A stretch of 5,510 bases of DNA, from the NCBI GenBank assembly GCA_027046525.1, contig JALTYD010000040.1, positions 1-5,510 of the forward strand, written 5' to 3'. The position numbers and the translations under genes were made by a program. The notes beneath the pieces were generated by a model, which saw only the letters and a program-made list of their open reading frames with translations, was not told the DNA's origin and searched no databases. Shown here piece after piece: positions 1 to 5,510 of this stretch. The first letter of the stretch is position 1. Each line of letters starts with the position of its first letter. The stretch is from Pyrodictiaceae archaeon (GTDB lineage: Archaea > Thermoproteota > Thermoprotei_A > Sulfolobales > Pyrodictiaceae).

Positions 1-1
1 A

Positions 2-73
2 TATAATACAATACCAACAAATAGATTCAATCTAGAAATACTCTACATAAACTCAGATGTAGTCTCTCTATAG
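2..73 (+). CDS. Possible 3' end of a gene entering from the left edge
   Basis: On the + strand the frame starting at base 2 is open for 23 codons and ends with TAG at 71-73. The other two + frames stop almost at once (TAA at 4-6, TAG at 33-35). The codons (ATA, AGA, CTA, GTA, TCT) match the usage of the clear genes in this window. The readable C-terminus ends in INSDVVSL. It would converge on the MetF-like gene and overlap its stop by 6 bases (68-73), the same tail-to-tail arrangement seen at 3727-3766. The fragment is too short to name a family, and a 23-codon open frame can arise by chance in any sequence. Confidence 0.35.
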   Translation, partial: YNTIPTNRFNLEILYINSDVVSL

Positions 74-781
74 TTGTTGTCTTATAAGCTTAGATGCTTC
101 TACGATAGCATCTACGTCAAATGGACAAGACAACACTACTCCATCTGCAAATTCTTTTACACTCTCAGCAAAGGCAGCCACCTCGTTGAGAGTATGTAGA
201 GGTTGATCACCAAGTATCTCCCTCATGAATGGCAAGTTCTTCTCTGTAGCTATAATTATGTACACGTAGATTCTCTTCCTATCAGCATACTGACGTACTA
301 CCTCGAGTTTCTCCTGGTACTGAGAAGCTCTCAGGACTAGGAAGAAGTCTAGATACCTATTACTTATTCTCTTCAGTATATCAGCAATAGGATATCTTAA
401 GCTTATAATTGCTCCAGTCTCTAAAAATTCTGAGTTTTTCTTTGTATAAAAAGCTGCTTCCTCGACAGTTAGTTTTGATGATGAATTGCCGCTAGTAGGA
501 TCACCTCTCAGAAGTACAACTCTTTCAATTCCTAAGAATTCTAAACCACCAATAATACTCAATAATGCAGTTTTATTCAAATCTTGTACTCGAATATGTG
601 GAATAACTTCAACACCTAATACTTCTCTCAAGTAGGAAGCTAGTAGAACAGAATGTGCTATTGGTTTGCCGAGTGGTGATTCAGGTATATCAAAGAAATC
701 TACATACGGCCTAAGTTTATCCACCGTCTTACTTAATTTGTATTTATTCTTCGTAGGTTTTAACTCAGCTATGATTTCCAT
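68..781 (-). CDS. Short MetF-like (methylenetetrahydrofolate reductase family) protein
   Basis: This 237-residue cytosolic protein resembles the FAD-dependent MTHFR TIM barrel, which reduces methylene- to methyl-tetrahydrofolate, or a pterin analogue in archaea. N-terminal IIAELKPTK (3-11) sits where the family has its strand with the catalytic Glu (E. coli Glu28), making E6 the likely equivalent. VIPHIRVQD (59-67) matches the FAD-site PHLT segment, with H62 as E. coli His88. GGLEFLGIERVVLLRGDP (78-95) matches the signature around E. coli Asp120, here D94. The C-terminal half is divergent and the protein is about 55 residues shorter than E. coli MetF (296), so the exact substrate is uncertain. 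The ATG at 781-779 is fixed by an in-frame TAG immediately upstream (784-782). It is the last gene of the leftward run, 33 bases after the BtpA-like gene. It could be a MetF-fold protein with another C1 or flavin role. Confidence 0.78.
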   Translation of the reverse strand: MEIIAELKPTKNKYKLSKTVDKLRPYVDFFDIPESPLGKPIAHSVLLASYLREVLGVEVIPHIRVQDLNKTALLSIIGGLEFLGIERVVLLRGDPTSGNSSSKLTVEEAAFYTKKNSEFLETGAIISLRYPIADILKRISNRYLDFFLVLRASQYQEKLEVVRQYADRKRIYVYIIIATEKNLPFMREILGDQPLHTLNEVAAFAESVKEFADGVVLSCPFDVDAIVEASKLIRQQL

Positions 782-793
782 CTATCATCAAAT

Positions 794-800
794 ACCTCAC
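794..800 (-). promoter_or_regulatory. Shine-Dalgarno of the MetF-like gene
   Basis: Read on the - strand this is GTGAGGT, complementary to the 3' end of archaeal 16S rRNA. It lies 12 bases before the ATG at 781, somewhat longer than the 6-8 base spacing of the other genes here. Since no alternative start exists (TAG directly precedes the ATG), the long spacing may mean weaker translation of this last operon gene. Confidence 0.55.
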
Positions 801-814
801 TTTCTTGCTATCAC

Positions 815-1612
815 TTATTCTCTCTTGAGATTTCTAAGCTTCTTAACTAGCTCTTGTGCTTTTCTAGGATCTATAGGATTATCTGTAATGTTGTTTATCT
901 TTAGGTAAGTCCCAACTATAAATCCATCTGCAACATCGATAAATGCACCTATATTATCATAATTTATACCACTTCCAACTACTACAGGAATTTTAGCAAG
1001 TTTCTTCACTGAAGCTACATATCCTGGTTTAGGTGCTTCACCTGTTTTCTCTCCTGTTACTACTATTACATCTGGTCTGAGCCTATCTATACAGTCTAGT
1101 AGTATGTTTTCCAGTCTGTACTCACCTAGACTATAGCTATGCTTTACACTAACATCTGCTAGAAGTAGTATCTTTCTAGGTAGTATATCAAGTATCCTCG
1201 TAGCATTTGGTACTGGCTCTAATAGACCTTCGACAGAGTATCTTAGTTCGCACAAGTTATTTACACGGATAAAAGATGCTCTTGAACTAAAAGCTACTGC
1301 AATCGCTTGTTTGACAGCATTTCTTAGAATATTAACACCTACTGGTATGTTTAACTCCTCTACTATACTACTAGCAATAACTGTAAATGCTGCTAGCTGG
1401 AAATCATCGATATAGTCTACATTGTATGGTTTATCACCATAGTTTTCGAGAATAACTGCATCAAAACCAGCTTTCTCTAGCTTTTTTGCCTCATTAATAG
1501 CATATTCTATGATTCTATCCAGGTCTACAAATCTACCCCAGCAGGGCAATGGTGGTAAGTGTACGACACCTATAAGTGGTTTTTCTCCAAGTATGGGGAT
1601 CTTCGAGCTCAT
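815..1612 (-). CDS. BtpA family TIM-barrel protein
   Basis: This 265-residue protein matches the BtpA/SgcQ family along its whole length. In order: PLIGVVHLPPLP (12-23), ENYGDKPY (56-63), VGVNILRNA (91-99), FIRVN (114-118), LADVSVKH (151-158), VVTGEKTGE (184-192), VVGSGI (211-216) and ADGFIVGTYLK (228-238). The late GSG and GT loops look like the phosphate-binding loops of related beta/alpha barrels. In cyanobacteria BtpA is known for stabilising photosystem I; in archaea, which have no photosystem, the role is unknown, so that name should not be read as function. One family-typical residue differs: the usual LRND is LRNA here (A99). The start ATG has a strong GGAGGT 8 bases upstream and an in-frame TAG two codons before it. 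The gene lies 16 bases after the thioredoxin-like gene and 33 before the MetF-like gene. Family call is firm, function unknown. Confidence 0.9.
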   Translation of the reverse strand: MSSKIPILGEKPLIGVVHLPPLPCWGRFVDLDRIIEYAINEAKKLEKAGFDAVILENYGDKPYNVDYIDDFQLAAFTVIASSIVEELNIPVGVNILRNAVKQAIAVAFSSRASFIRVNNLCELRYSVEGLLEPVPNATRILDILPRKILLLADVSVKHSYSLGEYRLENILLDCIDRLRPDVIVVTGEKTGEAPKPGYVASVKKLAKIPVVVGSGINYDNIGAFIDVADGFIVGTYLKINNITDNPIDPRKAQELVKKLRNLKRE

Positions 1613-1620
1613 GCACTATA

Positions 1621-1626
1621 ACCTCC
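1621..1626 (-). promoter_or_regulatory. Shine-Dalgarno of the BtpA-like gene
   Basis: GGAGGT on the - strand, 8 bases before the ATG at 1612. It sits within the 16-base gap right after the thioredoxin-like stop (1631-1629). It is the strongest SD in the window and supports translation of btpA from a shared transcript. Confidence 0.75.
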
Positions 1627-1628
1627 TT

Positions 1629-2042
1629 CTACTCACCTATCTTCGATAATATAGCTTCTAATCTGCCCTGTAGATCACTCTCTTTTACTAGTCCTTCAAC
1701 TAGCTCAACAGGCTTACCCCTAACATAGATTATTATAGAGGGTAGATTTTGTATAGAATACCTATCAGCTATAGATGGACTTTCATCAGTATCAACAAAC
1801 CCGAATCCTATATCGCTGTATTTCTTGCTCCATCTCCGAGCTATACGTCTGACAATAGGTAGATATAATCTACAAGGATTACACCATTTTGCAGTAAAGA
1901 GTACAACAGCTACTCTCTTAGAGTGGATATAGTTGTTAAAATTAGTCACATCGAGTTTATCTAAAGTATCGCTGAAAGCTCTCTCTAACTCCCTAATATG
2001 GGACTGAATTTTCTCATAGAGTTCTCTTACAACTTCCTCCAT
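1629..2042 (-). CDS. Thioredoxin-like protein with WCNPC active site
   Basis: This 137-residue protein is a predicted cytosolic thiol-disulfide oxidoreductase. A thioredoxin fold covers about residues 32-137: VAVVLFTAKWCNPC (44-57) holds the redox pair C54/C57, FGFVDTDESPSIADRYSI (80-97) matches the VDVD..p.la..y.v strand-helix, and NLPSIIIYVRGK (99-110) carries the cis-Pro P101 that faces the active site. The motif is WCNPC rather than the common WCGPC, which can shift redox potential (inference). An extra N-terminal segment of about 30 residues looks alpha-helical, charged and possibly coiled; it is not a signal peptide, as it has no hydrophobic core. Start ATG 2042-2040 is preceded by GAGGGG (2053-2048), 5 bases away. 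First gene of the leftward run, transcribed from the divergent spacer. Confidence 0.9.
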   Translation of the reverse strand: MEEVVRELYEKIQSHIRELERAFSDTLDKLDVTNFNNYIHSKRVAVVLFTAKWCNPCRLYLPIVRRIARRWSKKYSDIGFGFVDTDESPSIADRYSIQNLPSIIIYVRGKPVELVEGLVKESDLQGRLEAILSKIGE

Positions 2043-2147
2043 TGAATCCCCTCTGAATCCTATCTAGTTGTTTATCCACTCTATAGATTTTTATTTAATC
2101 CTATCCTAGGTGGTGCTACTGGGGATATTACAATAGGTGTATCTAGT
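2043..2147. promoter_or_regulatory. Divergent promoter spacer with central A/T element
   Basis: This 105-base spacer lies between two genes transcribed away from each other, so it must hold promoters for both. Its centre carries a 13-base run of only A and T (2087-2099, ATTTTTATTTAAT). It is TATA-box-like on + and, as ATTAAATAAAAAT, also on -. About 25 bases either way would put start sites near 2119 (+) and 2068 (-). That leaves leaders of roughly 26-29 bases, each holding an SD: AGGTG at 2135-2139 (+, 8 bases before ATG) and GAGGGG at 2053-2048 (-, 5 bases before ATG). I see no convincing purine-rich BRE on either side and no operator repeat. Promoter presence is inferred from layout; the exact boxes are a guess. 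Confidence 0.5.
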
Positions 2148-2558
2148 ATGAAGGTATACTATGGTGAATTCAACATTAGTACAAGTAAACGTATAGAAGT
2201 CTTAGATATAACTAATAGTGTTGAAGAAGTAGTAGTAAATAGCAATATAATGAATGGTCTATGCATAGTAACAGTACCTCATGCAACAGCAGCAGTAATA
2301 GTAAACGAGTATGAGAGTAGACTTGTAGAAGATTATGTCCAGTTAATTACCCAGATTTTTAAGCCTGATTTTAACTGGAAACATAACATCATAGATGATA
2401 ATGCTCATGCACACTTAGCATCTGCTATAATAGGGTCTTCGAGAACTATACCAGTACGTAATGGGAGACTAGTAAGAGGTACTTGGCAAAATATAATGCT
2501 CTTAGAACTAGATGGTCCCCGTAGAAGGAGAGTAGTTGTAGAAGTTTTAGGTGAATAG
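2148..2558 (+). CDS. YjbQ / UPF0047 family protein
   Basis: This 136-residue protein is a full-length match to the YjbQ (UPF0047) family, small beta-rich proteins that form trimers. Motifs in order: N-terminal [12 protein letters not shown] (1-12), [14 protein letters not shown] (43-56), [20 protein letters not shown] (79-98), [20 protein letters not shown] (103-122) and [11 protein letters not shown] (123-133). H45, H79, H87, H89, W113, Q114 and E120 are the family's conserved residues that I can see. E. coli YjbQ is reported to have a secondary thiamine-phosphate synthase activity; the role in archaea is not settled. The ATG at 2148 is preferred because AGGTG lies 8 bases upstream, the family normally begins at this MKVY segment, and no other start codon occurs upstream in frame before the TGA at 2043-2045. 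It is 2 bases from the next gene, so the two are coupled. Confidence 0.9.
   Translation: MKVYYGEFNISTSKRIEVLDITNSVEEVVVNSNIMNGLCIVTVPHATAAVIVNEYESRLVEDYVQLITQIFKPDFNWKHNIIDDNAHAHLASAIIGSSRTIPVRNGRLVRGTWQNIMLLELDGPRRRRVVVEVLGE
2549..2554 (+). promoter_or_regulatory. Shine-Dalgarno of the nicotinate phosphoribosyltransferase inside the YjbQ gene
   Basis: AGGTGA lies within the last codons of the YjbQ-family gene, 6 bases before the ATG at 2561. With only 2 bases between stop and start, the downstream gene is likely translated by the same or re-initiating ribosomes. Confidence 0.65.
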
Positions 2559-2560
2559 AA

Positions 2561-3766
2561 ATGACTAACAAGAAACCTAGGCTATATGTAGCTAATATAG
2601 ATGAGATAACTAGTGGTAAAACAACTGATGTATATTTCGAGAGAACACGCTATATACTAGAAAAGAAAGGACTATGTAGTATAAAAGTTCGCGCTGAATT
2701 CCACACATATAGTCTACCTAAGAAATACGAATGGGCTGTTTTTGCTGGCTTAGAAGAAGCTCTTAAGATACTAGAAGGGAGAAACGTAGATGTATACTCT
2801 ATACCTGAAGGTACACTCTTCAAACCAGTAGAACCATTAATGCTTATTGAAGGTCCTTACTGCGAATTCGCAGAACTTGAAACTGCTCTACTAGGTGTTC
2901 TCAGACACGAAACTAGTATAGCAACTAAAGCAGCAAGAATAAAACTACTTGCATGGGATAAACAAGTTATATTCTTTGGTCTTAGAGCACTCCATCCAGC
3001 AATATCGCCGATGGCTGATAGAGCAGCTTATATAGGAGGTCTAGATGGTGTAGCAGGCTCTCTGTCATCTAAGTACTTAGGGATAGAGCCTAAGGGTACT
3101 ATGCCACATGCACTAATAATAATAGTAGGCGATCCTGTCGAGGCATGGAAGTTATTCGATGAAACTCTACCAGAAGAAATACCGAGAATAGCACTAGTTG
3201 ATACATTCTACGATGAGAGACTAGAATCACTACTTGCTGCAGAAACACTAGGAGAAAAACTAGTAGCTGTAAGACTAGATACACCTAGTAGTAGAAGAGG
3301 TAGTATGAAGAAGATTGCTGAAGAAGTAAGATGGACACTAGACCTACATGGATTCAATAGGGTAAAGATATTTATAAGTGGTGGAATCGACGAAGAAAGT
3401 ATAATCGAACTAAAAGATGTAGCTGATGGATTTGGTGTTGGGACATCAATAGCTTTTCCACCAAGTATTGATATAAGTATGGATATAGTAGAAGTAGAGA
3501 GAGAAGGAAAGTGGATCCCTACAACTAAGAGAGGAAAATGGCCAGGAATGAAACAACTCTATAGATGTTCTCCACTCAATGATATCATTACTAGATGGGG
3601 AGTAAAACCACAACATAAGTGCAGAGATGGTTCTGAACCTAAACCACTACTAGACAAAGTAATGGAGAAGGGTGTTATTACTAAGGAACTACCATCTATT
3701 GATGAGATAAGATCCTATGTACTCTCTCAGCTAGATGAACTTAGGAGTAGTTTAGAGAGTAGATAA
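2561..3766 (+). CDS. Nicotinate phosphoribosyltransferase, archaeal type
   Basis: This 401-residue enzyme is predicted to join nicotinate and PRPP to give nicotinate mononucleotide in the Preiss-Handler NAD salvage pathway, in the cytosol. The N-terminal domain starts with TDVYFERT (22-29). [17 protein letters not shown] (110-126) leads into the barrel, followed by [22 protein letters not shown] (139-160). GTMPHALI (179-186) contains H183, aligned with the family His that is phosphorylated during ATP-coupled catalysis. LVDTFYDE (212-219), [11 protein letters not shown] (237-247), [11 protein letters not shown] (271-281) and [12 protein letters not shown] (289-300) follow, the last giving phosphate-binding loops. 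The C-terminal part holds KRGKWPG (323-329) plus C336, H352 and C354; related archaeal enzymes have a zinc-knuckle-like third domain, but only two Cys are seen here. Length fits the archaeal group. Second gene of the YjbQ pair; its 3' end overlaps the convergent gene by 40 bases. A quinolinate phosphoribosyltransferase is less likely given length and motifs. Confidence 0.92.
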   Translation: MTNKKPRLYVANIDEITSGKTTDVYFERTRYILEKKGLCSIKVRAEFHTYSLPKKYEWAVFAGLEEALKILEGRNVDVYSIPEGTLFKPVEPLMLIEGPYCEFAELETALLGVLRHETSIATKAARIKLLAWDKQVIFFGLRALHPAISPMADRAAYIGGLDGVAGSLSSKYLGIEPKGTMPHALIIIVGDPVEAWKLFDETLPEEIPRIALVDTFYDERLESLLAAETLGEKLVAVRLDTPSSRRGSMKKIAEEVRWTLDLHGFNRVKIFISGGIDEESIIELKDVADGFGVGTSIAFPPSIDISMDIVEVEREGKWIPTTKRGKWPGMKQLYRCSPLNDIITRWGVKPQHKCRDGSEPKPLLDKVMEKGVITKELPSIDEIRSYVLSQLDELRSSLESR

Positions 3767-5510
3767 GCATTGCTAGTAGCTTTTTCTATCATAAGCTCTA
3801 CAATCGGTATATAGAATACTTTTGAAGCACCTTTACTAACTACTAGTAAGCTACATTCACTACACAGTATCTTATCTAATTTAACAATAAGTTTCCCACC
3901 GCCTTTTAAATAGGCACCATTGCTACATAAGAGTATACATTTTCCACTACATTCTACATGGAGGTTATCATTATCTATTGTATAAGAAGCTCTAGGTACT
4001 TCTAGTTCTTCGAAATCTAGTAGTTCTACGCCATTCTTCGAATAAACGTAGATTCTACTACTAGATGGTATTCTTATGGAGAGCTTACCCTCAGCTATAT
4101 GTCCTACACCATTGTGCTCAATATAGATTAATCCACTGCCTCCTTCTAAGTCTACAAAAACTCCACCAGCTTTATTGTCTATAGAGAGTCTCCTAGAATT
4201 ATACTCTCCAAATAATTCTAGAACCTCCTTGCTACTAGTTATAGGAATTCTAAGCTTAGAACCATCATAGTAGCTGAGTAATGCTGAACACTTGAAACCT
4301 CCTCTTAGCCCACTAAGACTTATAGCTATTGTAGCTATGATTTTTAATAATCCATTATTTTCGAACACAATATTGCCACTACATCCTAGTAATTCTGCAT
4401 CTAGGACACCATCACGGTTGACAGCTATTTGCTTCTCTAAGTAGATGTTTTTTAAACCCTGCTTGATACCAGTAATCTTCTCGTATACAATATAGTCGGC
4501 TCTACTAAGTGGTTTAATTTCAGTACAATATTCTCTATCTTCTAGGCAAATCCTATAACTATCCTTATAAGAGTGTATAGGATAGATCAAACTTGTAGAG
4601 AAAACATCACTATAGTTATGTACCACGCTGATAGGTGCATAAACTCTCCTATCTACCTCTAGTACTACTCGAGTACTAGGTTCAAGTAGACTACCAATTT
4701 TTACTTCTAAATAGCTCTGTAGTACCTTACCATCTACGATATACTCGAGTCCAAACCCTCTACGTACAATAGAGTATAAGATGGATAGACTATTCTTACT
4801 ACGCCATAGACTCTCTACTAGTCTGCCTACATAGTTCTCTCTCCCATAAGAGATATTTTTACCGATACTGTTTGTAAGAAAAACTCTCCCCGACTTCACA
4901 TCTAGTACTACTCTAGATAGACTACTATGAAGTTTTACAAGCGAAAGACTAGAAGTATCAATAATTATAGAGAATGGATATACAGTATAGATCTTTCCAT
5001 ACTTATTAATAAACTCTCTCAGAAACTCTAAGTACCCTAAGCTAGAACTAGGCACAAACTTACCGTACACTTCTTCGCTACAAACAATACTAACAGCACC
5101 ATCATAGTGTCTCAGCAAATAGTATTCTGAACATCTACTAACTGGCTCTAAGAAGCCCTCTCCAACGCTACAGCTGTAGAGAGTATCACCAACTAGGAAG
5201 AAGACATCCTCATTATTAACACCTAGGAGTTTAAAATTAGATCTACTCCTCCAGGTAGCCCATGGTAGATCAACAACTCTCCCACTACTAGTAAAGATCC
5301 TCAGAGAATCTTTGTAGAGAAATCCTACACTACCAAATCCATGAAGTATACCAAGAGGCTTCCTCCTCACAACAAATACACTTTCTCCACAACACGTATC
5401 TAGTACAACAACATATTCTCTCCCAGAAGAATATACATTGATTAATTCATAGTTATCCTGATAACTATATAGAGTTTTTACATTCCTAAATACATAAGAT
5501 ACATCACAAG
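3727..5510 (-). CDS. Large unrecognised protein, 5'-truncated by the window edge
   Basis: I do not recognise this family. The frame ends with TGA at 3729-3727 and stays open to base 5510, giving at least 593 codons. A GTG at 5370-5368 would give 547 residues. However, the 46 codons upstream are stop-free, read like the same protein (for example [16 protein letters not shown] just before the GTG) and contain no ATG, GTG or TTG; GGAG lies a poor 12 bases from the GTG. The true start is probably outside the window. Counting from the GTG as 1, the protein is rich in alternating hydrophobic/polar strands and in Ser (about 69 of 547), with only one internal Met (M527). There is no membrane segment in the visible part and no glycosidase, protease or nucleotide-binding motif that I can identify. 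Cysteines cluster at C474, C478, C482, C503 and C506. The N-terminal third has short strand-turn repeats that could be a beta-propeller, but this is weak. Codon usage matches the neighbours. Confidence 0.75.
   Translation of the reverse strand, partial: CDVSYVFRNVKTLYSYQDNYELINVYSSGREYVVVLDTCCGESVFVVRRKPLGILHGFGSVGFLYKDSLRIFTSSGRVVDLPWATWRSRSNFKLLGVNNEDVFFLVGDTLYSCSVGEGFLEPVSRCSEYYLLRHYDGAVSIVCSEEVYGKFVPSSSLGYLEFLREFINKYGKIYTVYPFSIIIDTSSLSLVKLHSSLSRVVLDVKSGRVFLTNSIGKNISYGRENYVGRLVESLWRSKNSLSILYSIVRRGFGLEYIVDGKVLQSYLEVKIGSLLEPSTRVVLEVDRRVYAPISVVHNYSDVFSTSLIYPIHSYKDSYRICLEDREYCTEIKPLSRADYIVYEKITGIKQGLKNIYLEKQIAVNRDGVLDAELLGCSGNIVFENNGLLKIIATIAISLSGLRGGFKCSALLSYYDGSKLRIPITSSKEVLELFGEYNSRRLSIDNKAGGVFVDLEGGSGLIYIEHNGVGHIAEGKLSIRIPSSSRIYVYSKNGVELLDFEELEVPRASYTIDNDNLHVECSGKCILLCSNGAYLKGGGKLIVKLDKILCSECSLLVVSKGASKVFYIPIVELMIEKATSNAYLLSKLLLSSSS
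3781..3785 (+). terminator. Possible T-tract terminator of the rightward pair
   Basis: Five T residues begin 15 bases after the TAA at 3764-3766. Archaeal RNA polymerase can stop at short T-tracts without a hairpin, and I see no good stem before it. The tract lies inside the opposing gene, so it is also coding and may be there by chance. Confidence 0.25.

Noticed and set aside
1..30. Possible start of another - strand gene downstream of the MetF-like gene (TTG at 30-28)
   Set aside because: Only ten codons are visible, with no SD and a stop just upstream. The + strand frame over the same bases is the better explanation.
666..908. 80-codon + strand open frame with hydrophobic translation
   Set aside because: It lies antisense across the start of the MetF-like gene and the end of the BtpA-like gene, both with firm family matches. 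Its hydrophobicity is what antisense reading of polar codons gives, and no SD precedes it.
2046..2147. In-frame N-terminal extension of the YjbQ-family protein (open, reads GGATGDITIGVSS before the Met)
   Set aside because: No ATG, GTG or TTG occurs in it, the family starts at the chosen Met, and the SD at 2135-2139 fits that start.
3099..3284. 61-codon - strand open frame
   Set aside because: Fully antisense inside the conserved barrel of the nicotinate phosphoribosyltransferase. The Leu/Val-rich, repetitive translation reflects antisense codons.
3767..3790. Hairpin before the T-tract after the nicotinate phosphoribosyltransferase
   Set aside because: GCTAGTAGC is not self-complementary and no stem of more than three pairs is apparent.
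5340..5510. Signal peptide or membrane anchor in the unknown protein
   Set aside because: The visible N-terminal part has only short strand-like hydrophobic stretches broken by charged residues, and the real N-terminus is outside the window.

Overview
The window looks like chromosomal DNA from a hyperthermophilic archaeon, most likely a member of the Thermoproteota (Crenarchaeota, Desulfurococcales-like). The evidence is compositional and by family. The DNA is AT-rich. Ile is coded largely by ATA and Arg almost only by AGA/AGG. Genes are packed tightly with archaeal-type Shine-Dalgarno (SD) sites (GAGGT, GGAGGT, AGGTGA). The recognisable proteins are archaeal versions of their families. The exact taxon is not claimed. 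There is no sign of mobile DNA, CRISPR, tRNA or rRNA, and no gene-free stretch longer than about 105 bases.

Layout. At the left edge (2-73, +) there is probably the last 23 codons of a gene entering from outside. A leftward (-) three-gene run follows, in transcription order: a thioredoxin-like protein (2042-1629), a BtpA-family TIM-barrel protein (1612-815) and a short MetF/methylenetetrahydrofolate-reductase-like protein (781-68). Gaps are 16 and 33 bases, so this is probably one operon. A 105-base divergent spacer (2043-2147), with a 13-base all-A/T element near its centre, separates it from a rightward (+) pair: a YjbQ/UPF0047 protein (2148-2558) and an archaeal nicotinate phosphoribosyltransferase (2561-3766). 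These two are 2 bases apart, and the SD of the second lies inside the end of the first.

The right third (3727-5510, -) is one long open frame whose protein I do not recognise. It is beta-strand-like, Ser-rich and nearly Met-free, with a Cys cluster near the C-terminus. It overlaps the nicotinate phosphoribosyltransferase 3' end by 40 bases. The frame stays open through the right edge, so the GTG at 5370 is probably internal and the gene is 5'-truncated by the window.

How the genes may work together. The rightward pair points to cofactor metabolism: NAD salvage plus a family whose E. coli member has thiamine-phosphate synthase activity. The leftward run combines a thiol redox protein, a TIM-barrel protein of unknown archaeal function and a folate/pterin C1-reductase-like protein. 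Any link between the two operons, or to the large unknown protein, is inference from position only. I see no clear defence or mobile system. The best candidates for something undescribed are the large unknown protein and the trx-btpA-metF grouping.
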